This document shows, piece by piece, positions 1-7,000 of a stretch of 14,213 nt of DNA (the stretch's first letter is position 1; every line of letters begins with the position of its first letter). The stretch lies in the NCBI GenBank assembly GCA_019348265.1, contig JAHWJV010000035.1, positions 1 through 14,213 of the forward strand, in the 5' to 3' direction. Below the pieces are notes generated by a model. The model was not told where the DNA came from. It ran no database searches and worked only from the letters and a program-made list of their open reading frames with translations. Source of the DNA: Gemmatimonadota bacterium. Lineage in GTDB: Bacteria; Gemmatimonadota; Gemmatimonadetes; Longimicrobiales; Longimicrobiaceae. The position numbers and the translations under genes are program-made.

Positions 1-2343
1 GCCAGGCAGAAAGAAATCCTGTCCTTCCGCGAGCTTCAGCACCTCGTTGACGTTCTTCGCGAAGTTCAACGTGCTGCGCCAGTTGAAGCGGTCCCCCTCC
101 CAGACGATCGCGTTCAGCGCGAACTCGACGCCGCGGTTACGGACGGCGCCGACGTTCCGCAGCTGGCTGCTGGTACCCGTGGTCCACGGGAGCTCCACGG
201 AGAGGAGCAGGTCCGACGTGGTCGACTGGTACGCGTCCGCCGAGAGGCTGACGCGGTTGCTGAGCACTCCCAGGTCGAACCCGACGTTGAGCTGGTCCTG
301 GGTCTCCCACTTCAGCGACGGGTTCCCCGACTGTGCGGCCGGCGAGATGGCGATCCGCTCCACCGAGCTGGTCCCGAACCCGTAGAACTGCGTCTGCATC
401 TGCGGCAGCGACTGGTACTCGCTGATCGCCTGGTTCCCCGTGCGGCCGTAACTGAGGCGGAACTTCAGATCACTGAGCGCCTCCTGGTTCTGCATGAAGG
501 GCTCGTCGATCGCGCGCCACGCGAAGGCCGCCGAGGGGAAGAACGCCCACTTGTTGTTGGCGCCGAAGCGGCTGGAGCCGTCGCGACGCCCAGTGACCGT
601 GAAGATATAGCGGTCGAGCAGGTTGTAGTTCGCACGCCCGAGATAGGAGAGCAGCGTCCACTCCACGCGATTACTGCTTACGCCGCGACCAGTGGAAGCG
701 GACTGCCCCAGGGCATTGTAGTTGAGCACGTCGCTGGGGATCGTCTGACCGGACGCGCCCTGCGACTGGAAGTCGGACGTCTGGACGGAGAATCCGCCGA
801 GCACGTCGAAGTTGCCCGGTCCGAGCTCGCGACGCCAGGTGACCAGGTTCTCGGCGGTGAGCTCGCGCGACTGGTTGGTGTTCAGGTTGGCCTGGCCTCC
901 GACGGCGAAGCCCTGCGTGATGGTGCTGGGGCTGTAGACGCCATCCCGGCTGAAGCCGTAGTTCCCGCCGAGCTGGCTCCGGATCTTGAGCGCGTCGGTG
1001 ACGTCGAACTCACCGAAGATGGAGCCGATGCCGCGCCAGGCGAAGTTCTCGTTGGTCTGCTCGCTGACCGTGGCCAGCGGGTTGGACCCGATGCCCTGGA
1101 TTCCGACGAAGCCGAGGTCGCGCACCCAGTTCCCTTCCGCGTCGCGGAACGGCACCCAGGGGAGGTATTGGGTCGCCGTCGCGAACTGGTTGCCGGCGCC
1201 GGCGTCCTCCACGTACACGTTGGTCAGGCTGAGGCTGTTCCCGATCCGGAAGCGCGAAGAGATCGTCCGGTCGAGGTTGAAGCGCAGACCGTAGCGCTCG
1301 AAGTTGGTGCCCAGGATGATCCCTTCCTGCTGGGAGAAGTTCCCGCCGAGCAGGTATCGGGTGCTCTCGTCGCCACCGGAGAAGGAGAGCGAGTGCGCCA
1401 TCTGCGGCGCCCGCCGGGTGATGGCTCCGACGTAGTCGTAGGTCTTCGCCGTGTCCATGTCCCTCTGCGAGTACCGCGCGCTGAGGCCACGGTTCACGCG
1501 GGTCTCGTTGATGAACTGCATGTGCTCCTGCGAGTTCATCACCGGGATGTTGCGGGAGATCTCCTGCATTCCGTAGCTGGACTCGATCGATACCCGGTTC
1601 GAGCCACGCTGCCCACGCTTGGTGGTGATGAGCACCACGCCGTTAGCGCCGCGCGCGCCGTAGATGGAGGTGCTGGAGGCGTCCTTGAGGACCTCGATCG
1701 ATTCGATCTCGTTCGTGTCGATGGAGGCGAGCGGGTTACCGGTACCCGAGGAGCCCTGCGCCACCGGCAGCCCATCGATCACGTAGAGCGGCTCGCTGTT
1801 CGCCGAGATCGAGTTGCTGCCGCGCACGCGCACGCTCACGCCGGCGCCCGGGGCGCCCGAGTTGGAGACGACCTGCACGCCCGTCGCCCGGCCCTGCAGC
1901 GCGGTGGCGATCGCCGCGGTCGGAGCCGCGCGTGTGATCGCCTCCTCCGCCCGTACCGAGGAGATGGAGCCGGTGACGTCCCGGCGCGCCGCCGTGCCGT
2001 ACCCGATGGCGACCAGACCCTCCAGCTGCACCGCCTGCGGGCTCAGCGCGACGTTCGCCGTCACCGTCTGCCCCGCGGCCACGGTTACCTGGCGCGTGCC
2101 CTCCGCGTGACCGGCGAAGCTCGCGCGCACCGTCCGCGCGCCGGCCGGAACATTCGCGAGGGTATACCGCCCGTTCGTGCCGGTCCGCACCGCCAGGGTC
2201 GTACCCTGAACCGTGACCGCCGCACCGGCCAGAGGCCGCTCGCCGCTTCCGGTCACCAGGCCCGTGATGGTGCCGCCCTGCGCGAACACCGCTTGTGGGA
2301 CCGCGAAGAGTAACGAAAGCGCCAACATCCATTTCCATCTCAT
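1..2343 (-). CDS. SusC/RagA family TonB-linked outer membrane receptor (3'-partial)
   Basis: TonB-dependent outer-membrane transporter of the SusC/RagA type, normally importing glycans or other large ligands with a SusD lipoprotein. 781 codons are visible; the ATG is at 2343-2341 and the frame is still open at base 1, so roughly the last 200-250 residues of a typical ~1000-residue protein are missing. An AAGGGG Shine-Dalgarno lies about 8 nt before the ATG. Residues 1-22 form a signal peptide (MRWKWMLALSLLFAVPQAVF-AQ). Residues ~23-100 are a CarboxypepD_reg-like beta-sandwich. Residues ~108-245 are the plug: LEGLVAIGYGTAARRDVTGS, LQGRATGVQV, VRVRGSNSIS, EPLYVIDGLPV and IEVLKDASSTSIYGARGANG. 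Barrel motifs follow, including DGSSRFGANNKWAFFPS and LSYGRTGNQ. All of these are hallmark SusC strings. The substrate cannot be read from sequence. No SusD is in the window; if present it should lie beyond the left edge. Confidence 0.96.
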   Translation of the reverse strand, partial: MRWKWMLALSLLFAVPQAVFAQGGTITGLVTGSGERPLAGAAVTVQGTTLAVRTGTNGRYTLANVPAGARTVRASFAGHAEGTRQVTVAAGQTVTANVALSPQAVQLEGLVAIGYGTAARRDVTGSISSVRAEEAITRAAPTAAIATALQGRATGVQVVSNSGAPGAGVSVRVRGSNSISANSEPLYVIDGLPVAQGSSGTGNPLASIDTNEIESIEVLKDASSTSIYGARGANGVVLITTKRGQRGSNRVSIESSYGMQEISRNIPVMNSQEHMQFINETRVNRGLSARYSQRDMDTAKTYDYVGAITRRAPQMAHSLSFSGGDESTRYLLGGNFSQQEGIILGTNFERYGLRFNLDRTISSRFRIGNSLSLTNVYVEDAGAGNQFATATQYLPWVPFRDAEGNWVRDLGFVGIQGIGSNPLATVSEQTNENFAWRGIGSIFGEFDVTDALKIRSQLGGNYGFSRDGVYSPSTITQGFAVGGQANLNTNQSRELTAENLVTWRRELGPGNFDVLGGFSVQTSDFQSQGASGQTIPSDVLNYNALGQSASTGRGVSSNRVEWTLLSYLGRANYNLLDRYIFTVTGRRDGSSRFGANNKWAFFPSAAFAWRAIDEPFMQNQEALSDLKFRLSYGRTGNQAISEYQSLPQMQTQFYGFGTSSVERIAISPAAQSGNPSLKWETQDQLNVGFDLGVLSNRVSLSADAYQSTTSDLLLSVELPWTTGTSSQLRNVGAVRNRGVEFALNAIVWEGDRFNWRSTLNFAKNVNEVLKLAEGQDFFLPG

Positions 2344-2521
2344 ACGGAAACCCCTTGTGGTAGGGTGACGATGGCAAGCCGTTGCACGACTTGCGACAGA
2401 CGGGTGAGCCCGGGAAAACGGCGGGGAAACCCCACCACCTGTCCGCGTCTCGGCCCGCCCAGAAAGACCTCGAAGTAAAAAGCGCGTGGCATCACCGCCG
2501 CCGTGAGGCGCCGGGTCTCAA

Positions 2522-2538
2522 CCGGCGAAGCTCGCCGG
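2522..2538. repeat. Inverted repeat (7-bp stem, 3-nt loop)
   Basis: CCGGCGA and TCGCCGG flank AGC. It would fall within the upstream or leader region of the SusC gene, about 180 bp before its ATG. No T-run follows on either strand, so it is not a canonical terminator. Function unknown. Confidence 0.5.
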
Positions 2539-2715
2539 GTGCGTAGAGGCAGGTCTACAGACGTGAGGCCGCGCCGCCGCGGACCGCCTGCTTTTGTCGT
2601 GTGAAGATCAGGATTTCAGAACGCGGCCCCGCTGCAAGGGTTCACCGCGTGACTGTCTGAGATCGAATCCCCGCAGTTGGGAAGGACGCGCGGGGGGGCC
2701 GAGTCAATATCGTCG

Positions 2716-2733
2716 TTGCTCCGCGAGGAGCAA
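2716..2733. repeat. Inverted repeat with GCGA tetraloop
   Basis: TTGCTCC and GGAGCAA (7-bp perfect stem) flank GCGA, which read on the plus strand is a GNRA-type tetraloop. It is the leftmost member of the hairpin cluster ending at 3026. A perfect 10-bp palindrome, CGAAGCTTCG, follows at 2756-2765, and a GCGCC-ttcc-GGCGC hairpin at 2842-2855. Confidence 0.55.
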
Positions 2734-2903
2734 GATTCAGCGCCTGCCTGGAGGACGAAGCTTCGCTTCGCACAGAGAACGTATCCCGAGAGGCCCGCGC
2801 TACACAAGGGGACCGAGCGGCGGTCATCGTGAAGCGGCATCGCGCCTTCCGGCGCCTCGCCCGCCCCTACCCCGATACCATACGAGGAATCACAGAAGAA
2901 GTC

Positions 2904-2915
2904 CAATAGCTATTG
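2904..2915. repeat. 12-bp perfect palindrome CAATAGCTATTG
   Basis: Self-complementary without a loop, in a locally AT-rich stretch of otherwise GC-rich DNA upstream of the SusC gene. Such a site could be an operator for a dimeric regulator or part of a promoter. It lies ~560 bp upstream of the SusC start, which is far for a simple operator. The regulator is not in the window. Confidence 0.45.
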
Positions 2916-2926
2916 ATTACCAGGCG

Positions 2927-2941
2927 ATAAGTCATACTTAT
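2927..2941. repeat. Inverted repeat ATAAGT-CAT-ACTTAT
   Basis: A 6-bp perfect AT-rich stem with a 3-nt spacer, 11 bp from the CAATAGCTATTG palindrome. The pair of AT-rich dyads could be a regulatory site for the leftward SusC transcript. A weak minus-strand -35/-10-like pair (ATGACT, 17 nt, TAGCTA) overlaps both dyads, but the match to consensus is poor. Confidence 0.4.
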
Positions 2942-2956
2942 GATCCAGCGACTTTT

Positions 2957-2970
2957 GCCCAGCGCTGGGC
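2957..2970. repeat. 14-bp perfect palindrome GCCCAGCGCTGGGC
   Basis: Fully self-complementary GC-rich sequence about 90 bp beyond the stop of the DUF1080/VCBS gene. On the minus strand it is followed by AAAAG rather than T residues, so it does not read as an intrinsic terminator. Confidence 0.5.
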
Positions 2971-2976
2971 TATCCG

Positions 2977-3026
2977 GTCGGCGAAGGCCGACTTCCAGTT
3001 TTTCGTCGCCGCGAATTCATTCGCGG
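2977..3026. repeat. Paired hairpins resembling a REP/BIME-type element
   Basis: Two perfect hairpins lie 16 nt apart just downstream of the DUF1080/VCBS stop codon. The first is GTCGGC-gaag-GCCGAC (2977-2992). The second is CCGCGAAT-tc-ATTCGCGG (3009-3026), 33 bp from the stop. Paired imperfect or perfect dyads immediately 3' of a gene are the usual position and form of repetitive extragenic palindromes, which can protect mRNA 3' ends. Whether this is a dispersed repeat cannot be decided from one window, because only one copy is seen here. Confidence 0.45.
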
Positions 3027-3059
3027 GGTGAGAGGCCGAGGTCGCGCCAGGGGGTGCCC

Positions 3060-5033
3060 CTACCGGGCGGTCACCCCGGAACGGGGCAGTCCCCAGAAGA
3101 CGAACAATCCGCGGGTCCCGGCGGTCACGATGTCCAGGGTGCCGTTACCGTCGATGTCCCGCACCTTCAGCTCGGACCCCACACCGGAGCGATTGTGGAT
3201 CAGGTGCGGAACGAATTCGACTCCACCGGGGGCGCTCGAATTACGAACCGAACGGTACCAGTAGACCACGGCGGGGCCGTGCGGATCGGGATCGCTGTAG
3301 CTGTCGAGGTGGGACCAGTGCCGCTTACCCGTGATGAAGTCCATCACCCTGTCCCCGTCTACGTCGGCGAGGGTGGCGCCTGAATGCAGCTGCGAGAAGG
3401 TCACCCCGCCTGCGTTCGGCGTCGAGTAATCGCCCATGATCCGGTGCTCCTGCCAGGTCCGGGCGCCGCCAGCGGCGCGCTTCTGCTCGTACCAGGATAG
3501 ACCCCAGCCGTGGGCGCTCTCACTGGTGACGACGTCGTTCAGGCCGTCGCCGTTGAAGTCGTAGACCGAGATCTCGGCGCCGCCGGGGTGTTGGGGTGAG
3601 CGCGTGAGGGCGCCGAAAGCCGCCTCGTGCGCGATCCAGGGGCCGGTCTGCGCGCCGGTGGCGGGCTGCTCCCACCAGCCGCGGGCGGATAGGATGTCGG
3701 GACGGCCGTCCCGGTTGACGTCGCCGATTCCGATGCCGTGTGTGTTGCACCCCGCCACGATCGGAGCCGAGACGCGGTTGATGGGCCATTTGGCGGTAGG
3801 ATCGGCGGGATCCGGCCGCGCGAAGGCGACCCGTCCATCGCCTCCGATGTACACGATCGCGGGCCGGCCGTCGCCGAAGAGGTCGCCCCGCACCACGGAC
3901 TCGCTGCAGATTTCTGGCAGCACCTCGTGGCGATCCCAGCGGCGCGCCTCGCCTTTGGGGTTGGCGTAGAGCACCATCGGGCGACGCTCGGTCACCAGCA
4001 CGTCCGGCCAGCCGTCTCCGGTCCAATCGTGGGCGAAGGTGATCATGTCGTTGGCGTACTCGATCCCCGGGTTGAAAACGCGTGCGGGGTAGAACTCGCG
4101 GCGGGCGGTGAAAGCCGGCCCGAGGTAGTAGAACGGGCCGGAGACGATGTCCATGGCCCCGTCGCGGTTCACGTCCGCGACGTCGGCGCCCCAGGCGTAG
4201 TAGAAGTCATCGATCCGCTGCGCGCGGAACCGGTCGGAGGTCCGTTCCGGCTCGATGGTGGTCGTGGTCAGGTCCCTGGTCGAAACCCCGGCGAACTCGG
4301 CGGAGCCGGAGCCGACGTACAGCGCGATCGGGCCGTACCCGTACTTCATGGTGTTCGGAGGCACGATCGCGGCGTTCGCGGCCGGTGCCGCCGCGGGCTG
4401 CGCGACGACGGTGCCCCCCGGGATGGCGTTGCGGACGTTGTTGAGGTGGTTCGCGATGCTGTTGCGATCCAGGAAGATCGTGATGGAGTTCCACTGGCCG
4501 GGCACGATGGAGACCGGCGCGGTCAGAGCGGCGGTCGCGGCCGCGAGGATCGGCGACGTGGCCACTGGAGCCGCGGGCGCAGCACCCCCGCCTCCACCAC
4601 CGCCGCCGCCGCCTCGCGCGAGCTCGCGGGTCACGATGCGGCCGTTGTTGTCCAGCGTTACGCGGTAAGGCGCGACGTCGCCCGACCTGAGGGAAACGAA
4701 GATGCCCTGCATCCCCTGCGGGGTCCGCTCCGCGCGGAGCAGCACACCCGCGTCACAATCCGCCGCGCATCGGAAGCGGCTGAAGAACGCGACGTCCTGG
4801 TACGACCGATCCAGGAAGAGCCACCCGCCACCTCCGGCTCCGGCGGTACCGGTGATGACGCCGTTCTGCGCGGTCCACTGCGCCTGCCCCGCCCTGTGCA
4901 GCCCACCGATCTCGGAGCCCTGGAAGGTGTGATCGGGCACGAAATCCGGAGCCGGTCCCTGGCCGTGGGCGGGGGCTCCGACGACCAGCGCGCCGAGTAG
5001 CGACAGGGTGCTCACCGAGCGTGTCCTCACCAT
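3060..5033 (-). CDS. Secreted DUF1080-like / FG-GAP (VCBS) repeat protein
   Basis: Predicted exported protein of 657 residues. The N-terminus (MVRTRSVSTLSLLGALVVGAPAHGQG) is a signal peptide. Residues ~30-255 resemble the DUF1080 (3-keto-disaccharide hydrolase-like, LamG-fold) domain: strands around GWLFLDRSYQDVAFFSRFR and QWNSITIFLDRN. It is interrupted by low-complexity inserts at 137-175 (ten Gly at 141-150) and 205-226. Residues ~282-640 carry seven FG-GAP/VCBS-type calcium-loop motifs of the D-x-[N/D]-x-D-G kind: DVNRDGAMD, DWTGDGWPD, DLFGDGRPA, DVNRDGRPD, DFNGDGLND, DVDGDRVMD, DIDGNGTLD, consistent with an integrin-alpha-like propeller. The ATG is preferred because it keeps two Arg in the signal n-region, although its RBS is weak; a GTG six codons in has an AGGA about 8 nt upstream. 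It starts 59 bp after the permease gene, probably in the same operon. Enzymatic activity is unproven; it could be purely binding. Confidence 0.88.
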   Translation of the reverse strand: MVRTRSVSTLSLLGALVVGAPAHGQGPAPDFVPDHTFQGSEIGGLHRAGQAQWTAQNGVITGTAGAGGGGWLFLDRSYQDVAFFSRFRCAADCDAGVLLRAERTPQGMQGIFVSLRSGDVAPYRVTLDNNGRIVTRELARGGGGGGGGGGAAPAAPVATSPILAAATAALTAPVSIVPGQWNSITIFLDRNSIANHLNNVRNAIPGGTVVAQPAAAPAANAAIVPPNTMKYGYGPIALYVGSGSAEFAGVSTRDLTTTTIEPERTSDRFRAQRIDDFYYAWGADVADVNRDGAMDIVSGPFYYLGPAFTARREFYPARVFNPGIEYANDMITFAHDWTGDGWPDVLVTERRPMVLYANPKGEARRWDRHEVLPEICSESVVRGDLFGDGRPAIVYIGGDGRVAFARPDPADPTAKWPINRVSAPIVAGCNTHGIGIGDVNRDGRPDILSARGWWEQPATGAQTGPWIAHEAAFGALTRSPQHPGGAEISVYDFNGDGLNDVVTSESAHGWGLSWYEQKRAAGGARTWQEHRIMGDYSTPNAGGVTFSQLHSGATLADVDGDRVMDFITGKRHWSHLDSYSDPDPHGPAVVYWYRSVRNSSAPGGVEFVPHLIHNRSGVGSELKVRDIDGNGTLDIVTAGTRGLFVFWGLPRSGVTAR

Positions 5034-5067
5034 GGGCGTATGGGCGTCGGGGTGAAGGGCTGTGGCC

Positions 5068-5081
5068 CGCCTGTGCAGGCG
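5068..5081. repeat. Intercistronic hairpin CGCCTG-tg-CAGGCG
   Basis: A 6-bp perfect dyad in the 59-bp gap between the permease stop and the DUF1080/VCBS start. There is no T-run, so it is more likely an intercistronic mRNA structure than a terminator. It may be chance in such GC-rich DNA. Confidence 0.3.
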
Positions 5082-5092
5082 TTGGCAGATCC

Positions 5093-6907
5093 TCAGGAAG
5101 AGAGCGAGTCGGGTGGTGCCGGCAACGCGTGGTCGCGCGGCGCGGGAACGCGGCGCCGGAGCGTGATGACGGCGTAGCCGACCCCGCCCAGGAGCGCGAG
5201 CAAGGCGACGGTACCGAGGTTCAGACCGATCCCATGCACCCAGATGAACGTCAGCGATCCTGTGAGAAGGCAATAGTACGTCATGGGAATGACGGTCTTA
5301 CGGAGGAGGGGTCCCTCCTGGCCGAGCAGCCCCACCGTGGCGGCGGCGGCGACGACGTTGTGCACCGCGATCATGTTCCCCGCCGCCCCACCCACCGCCT
5401 GCGCGGCGACGATGACGGCGGGACTGGCCCCGATGTTCTGCGCCGTGGCGAACTGGAAGAGCGCGAAGGTCAGGTTGCTGACGGTATTGCTCCCGGCGAT
5501 GAATGCGCCGAGCGCGCCGATCCACGGCGCGAAGAAGGGCCAGCTCGATCCGGCGAGCGCAGCGGCGCCCTGGGCGAGCATGATCGGCATGCTGCTCAGC
5601 CCGGAAGCGTTGAAGTCCGGCCCCGAATTGATGAACACGCGGACGAGCGGGAGAGCGTAGAGAAGCGCCAGCCCCGCTCCAGCCGTCTGGGTGGCGGCCA
5701 CCCGCCAGGACTCGGAGATCTGCGGCAGTGTCATGCGGTGAATGCCGTACGTCGCGAGCACCGTCACGAGGAACACCGTGCCGGGAAGGTAGAGCGGCTG
5801 GAGCGCCCCGGAGATGCCCGTCCCGAAGATATTGCTCCAGGAGACGGAGATCCCGGAGAGGAAGGCCTGGAGCGGCAGCTGGGGTACGCGGGTCAGTACG
5901 AGAATGGACGCCACCAGGAGGTACGGAGTCCAGGCGCGGACGATCCCGATCTCCGGCCGGGCCGTCGCCAGGTCCTCCGCGGGGTCGACGTTGCCCATCC
6001 AGTCCTTTTCCCACTCTGCGCGCGGCGCGAACTCCCAGCGCTGCGTGGGGAGGAGAAATCCTCGTTGCGCGGCGAAGGTGACCACCGCGAGCCCGATCAG
6101 CCCGCCGAGCAGTGAGGGGAACTCGGGCCCGAGCACGGCCGCGACCGTTACGTACGGGACCGTCATCGCGAACGCGGAGAAGAGCGCGAACTTCCAGACG
6201 CCCAGGCCCTCCCCGAAGCTGCGGTTCCGGCCGAAGAAGCCGGTGAGCATGCAAACGACGAAGAGTGGAATCAGCGTCCCGGCGGCCGCGTGGAGCAGCG
6301 CGACTCTGACGGCGATGAAGTCGATGTAGCCGGGCAGGGCCGTGCCCAGCGTGAAGAGGTAGTCGTCGACCGCGACGCTGCCGGTGAGGCCTCCGAAGAC
6401 GCCCACCAGCATCGGGGTACCCAGGGCGCCGAAGCTCACGGGCGTGCTCTGAATGACCAGGCCCACCATCACGGCCGCCATGGCCGGGAAGCCGAGCGCG
6501 AGCAGCAGGGGAGCGGCCACGGCGGCAGGCGTTCCGAAGCCCGAGGCCCCCTCGATGAAGCTCCCGAACAGCCAGCCGATGATGATCGCCTGAACCCGGC
6601 GGTCCGGGCTGATCCGGGTGAAGGCGGCGCGAATCGTACGCATCGCTCCGCTCGCCGTCAGGGTAGCGAGGAGGAGCAGTGCTCCGAATATGACGTACAG
6701 CAGCCCCACGGCCAGGATCAGGCCCTGTATGGATGCCGCTGCAACGTGGGTGAGATCCATCCCCCACGCCACCATCGCAATGGCCACGACGACCACGTAG
6801 CCGACCGGCATAGCCCACTGTGCCGGCCAGCGGAAGCCGACGAGGAGAACGCCGACGAAGAGGAGCGGGGCGAGCGCAAGCAGGCTCAGAACGGCTAGAC
6901 TATCCAA
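5093..6907 (-). CDS. lldP: L-lactate permease family (LctP/LldP/GlcA) transporter
   Basis: Inner-membrane proton symporter of the lactate permease family, whose characterised members carry L-/D-lactate and glycolate. 604 residues, slightly longer than the usual ~550. About a dozen or more hydrophobic segments span the whole length, with the first directly after the start (LAVLSLLALAPLLFVGVLLV). Signature motifs are present: FIEGASGFGTPAA (118-130), STPVSFGALGTP (154-165), GSNTVSNLTF (472-481) and VGGAAGNMIAVHNVVAA (505-521). The start is TTG at 6907-6905, chosen because the first membrane helix begins at once and a GGGAG lies 6 nt upstream. The C-terminal ~20 residues (RRRVPAPRDHALPAPPDSLSS) are a polar tail. 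It lies 93 bp after a GarR-like dehydrogenase gene. A hydroxyacid cargo is likely, but lactate versus glycolate cannot be told from sequence. Confidence 0.94.
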   Translation of the reverse strand: MDSLAVLSLLALAPLLFVGVLLVGFRWPAQWAMPVGYVVVVAIAMVAWGMDLTHVAAASIQGLILAVGLLYVIFGALLLLATLTASGAMRTIRAAFTRISPDRRVQAIIIGWLFGSFIEGASGFGTPAAVAAPLLLALGFPAMAAVMVGLVIQSTPVSFGALGTPMLVGVFGGLTGSVAVDDYLFTLGTALPGYIDFIAVRVALLHAAAGTLIPLFVVCMLTGFFGRNRSFGEGLGVWKFALFSAFAMTVPYVTVAAVLGPEFPSLLGGLIGLAVVTFAAQRGFLLPTQRWEFAPRAEWEKDWMGNVDPAEDLATARPEIGIVRAWTPYLLVASILVLTRVPQLPLQAFLSGISVSWSNIFGTGISGALQPLYLPGTVFLVTVLATYGIHRMTLPQISESWRVAATQTAGAGLALLYALPLVRVFINSGPDFNASGLSSMPIMLAQGAAALAGSSWPFFAPWIGALGAFIAGSNTVSNLTFALFQFATAQNIGASPAVIVAAQAVGGAAGNMIAVHNVVAAAATVGLLGQEGPLLRKTVIPMTYYCLLTGSLTFIWVHGIGLNLGTVALLALLGGVGYAVITLRRRVPAPRDHALPAPPDSLSS

Positions 6908-6918
6908 GGGAGGCTCCC
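6908..6918 (-). promoter_or_regulatory. Ribosome binding site for the TTG-started permease, within a small dyad
   Basis: Read on the minus strand this is GGGAGCCTCCC directly before the TTG. GGGAG is the only purine-rich Shine-Dalgarno candidate. It can pair with the TCCC next to the start codon (4-bp stem, 3-nt loop), which together with the TTG start suggests weak or tuned initiation. The stem is short and could be chance. Confidence 0.4.
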
Positions 6919-7000
6919 GGTGCCGGTCGATCGGGGCGACGAACCGGCTGCAACCGGTCCGGCCAGGTGGCGCCGTCAGGGCGCGCGTACGATTCGCGGT

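Larger units (their letters stand above)
2344..3059. other. 716-bp noncoding region with a hairpin cluster
   Basis: This lies between the stop of the DUF1080/VCBS gene (3060) and the ATG of the SusC gene (2343), so it must hold the 3' end of one transcript and probably the promoter and leader of the next. Open frames crossing it (for example 2594-3031 on the plus strand, rich in Arg/Ser/Pro) look like chance translations with no recognisable domain. The right half (2716-3026) is packed with perfect inverted repeats, listed separately. It is locally AT-rich at about 2900-2945, unlike the genes around it. A further perfect inverted repeat, CCGGCGA-agc-TCGCCGG, sits at 2522-2538. No tRNA, riboswitch or intrinsic terminator with a T-run could be recognised. 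Confidence 0.7.

Noticed and set aside
1736..2377. Long minus-strand frame overlapping the SusC N-terminus
   Set aside because: It is out of frame with the clear SusC signal peptide and plug motifs and gives Gly/Arg-rich nonsense.
2640..2690. tRNA T-arm-like string GATCGAATCCCC
   Set aside because: No matching acceptor stem, anticodon arm or D-arm could be drawn on either strand.
2616..2906. Minus-strand open frame of 96 codons (TTG start) upstream of the SusC gene
   Set aside because: Cys/Ser-rich, no motif, start within the CAATAGCTATTG palindrome and no Shine-Dalgarno; not protein-like.
3009..3026. Hairpin as intrinsic terminator of the DUF1080/VCBS gene
   Set aside because: On the transcribed strand the hairpin is followed by CGACGAAAAACT, without a U-run; treated as a REP-like dyad instead.
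2594..3031. Plus-strand open frame of 145 codons in the large intergenic region
   Set aside because: Arg/Ser/Pro-rich translation with no domain, no good ribosome binding site, and it runs through several hairpins; typical of chance frames in GC-rich DNA.
3738..5000. Long plus-strand frame opposite the DUF1080/VCBS gene
   Set aside because: A mirror of GC-rich codon bias; the minus strand shows clear domain motifs over the same bases.
5034..5273. 80-codon upstream extension of the DUF1080/VCBS gene
   Set aside because: It overlaps the end of the permease gene and is Arg-rich; the signal peptide starts at the ATG at 5033.
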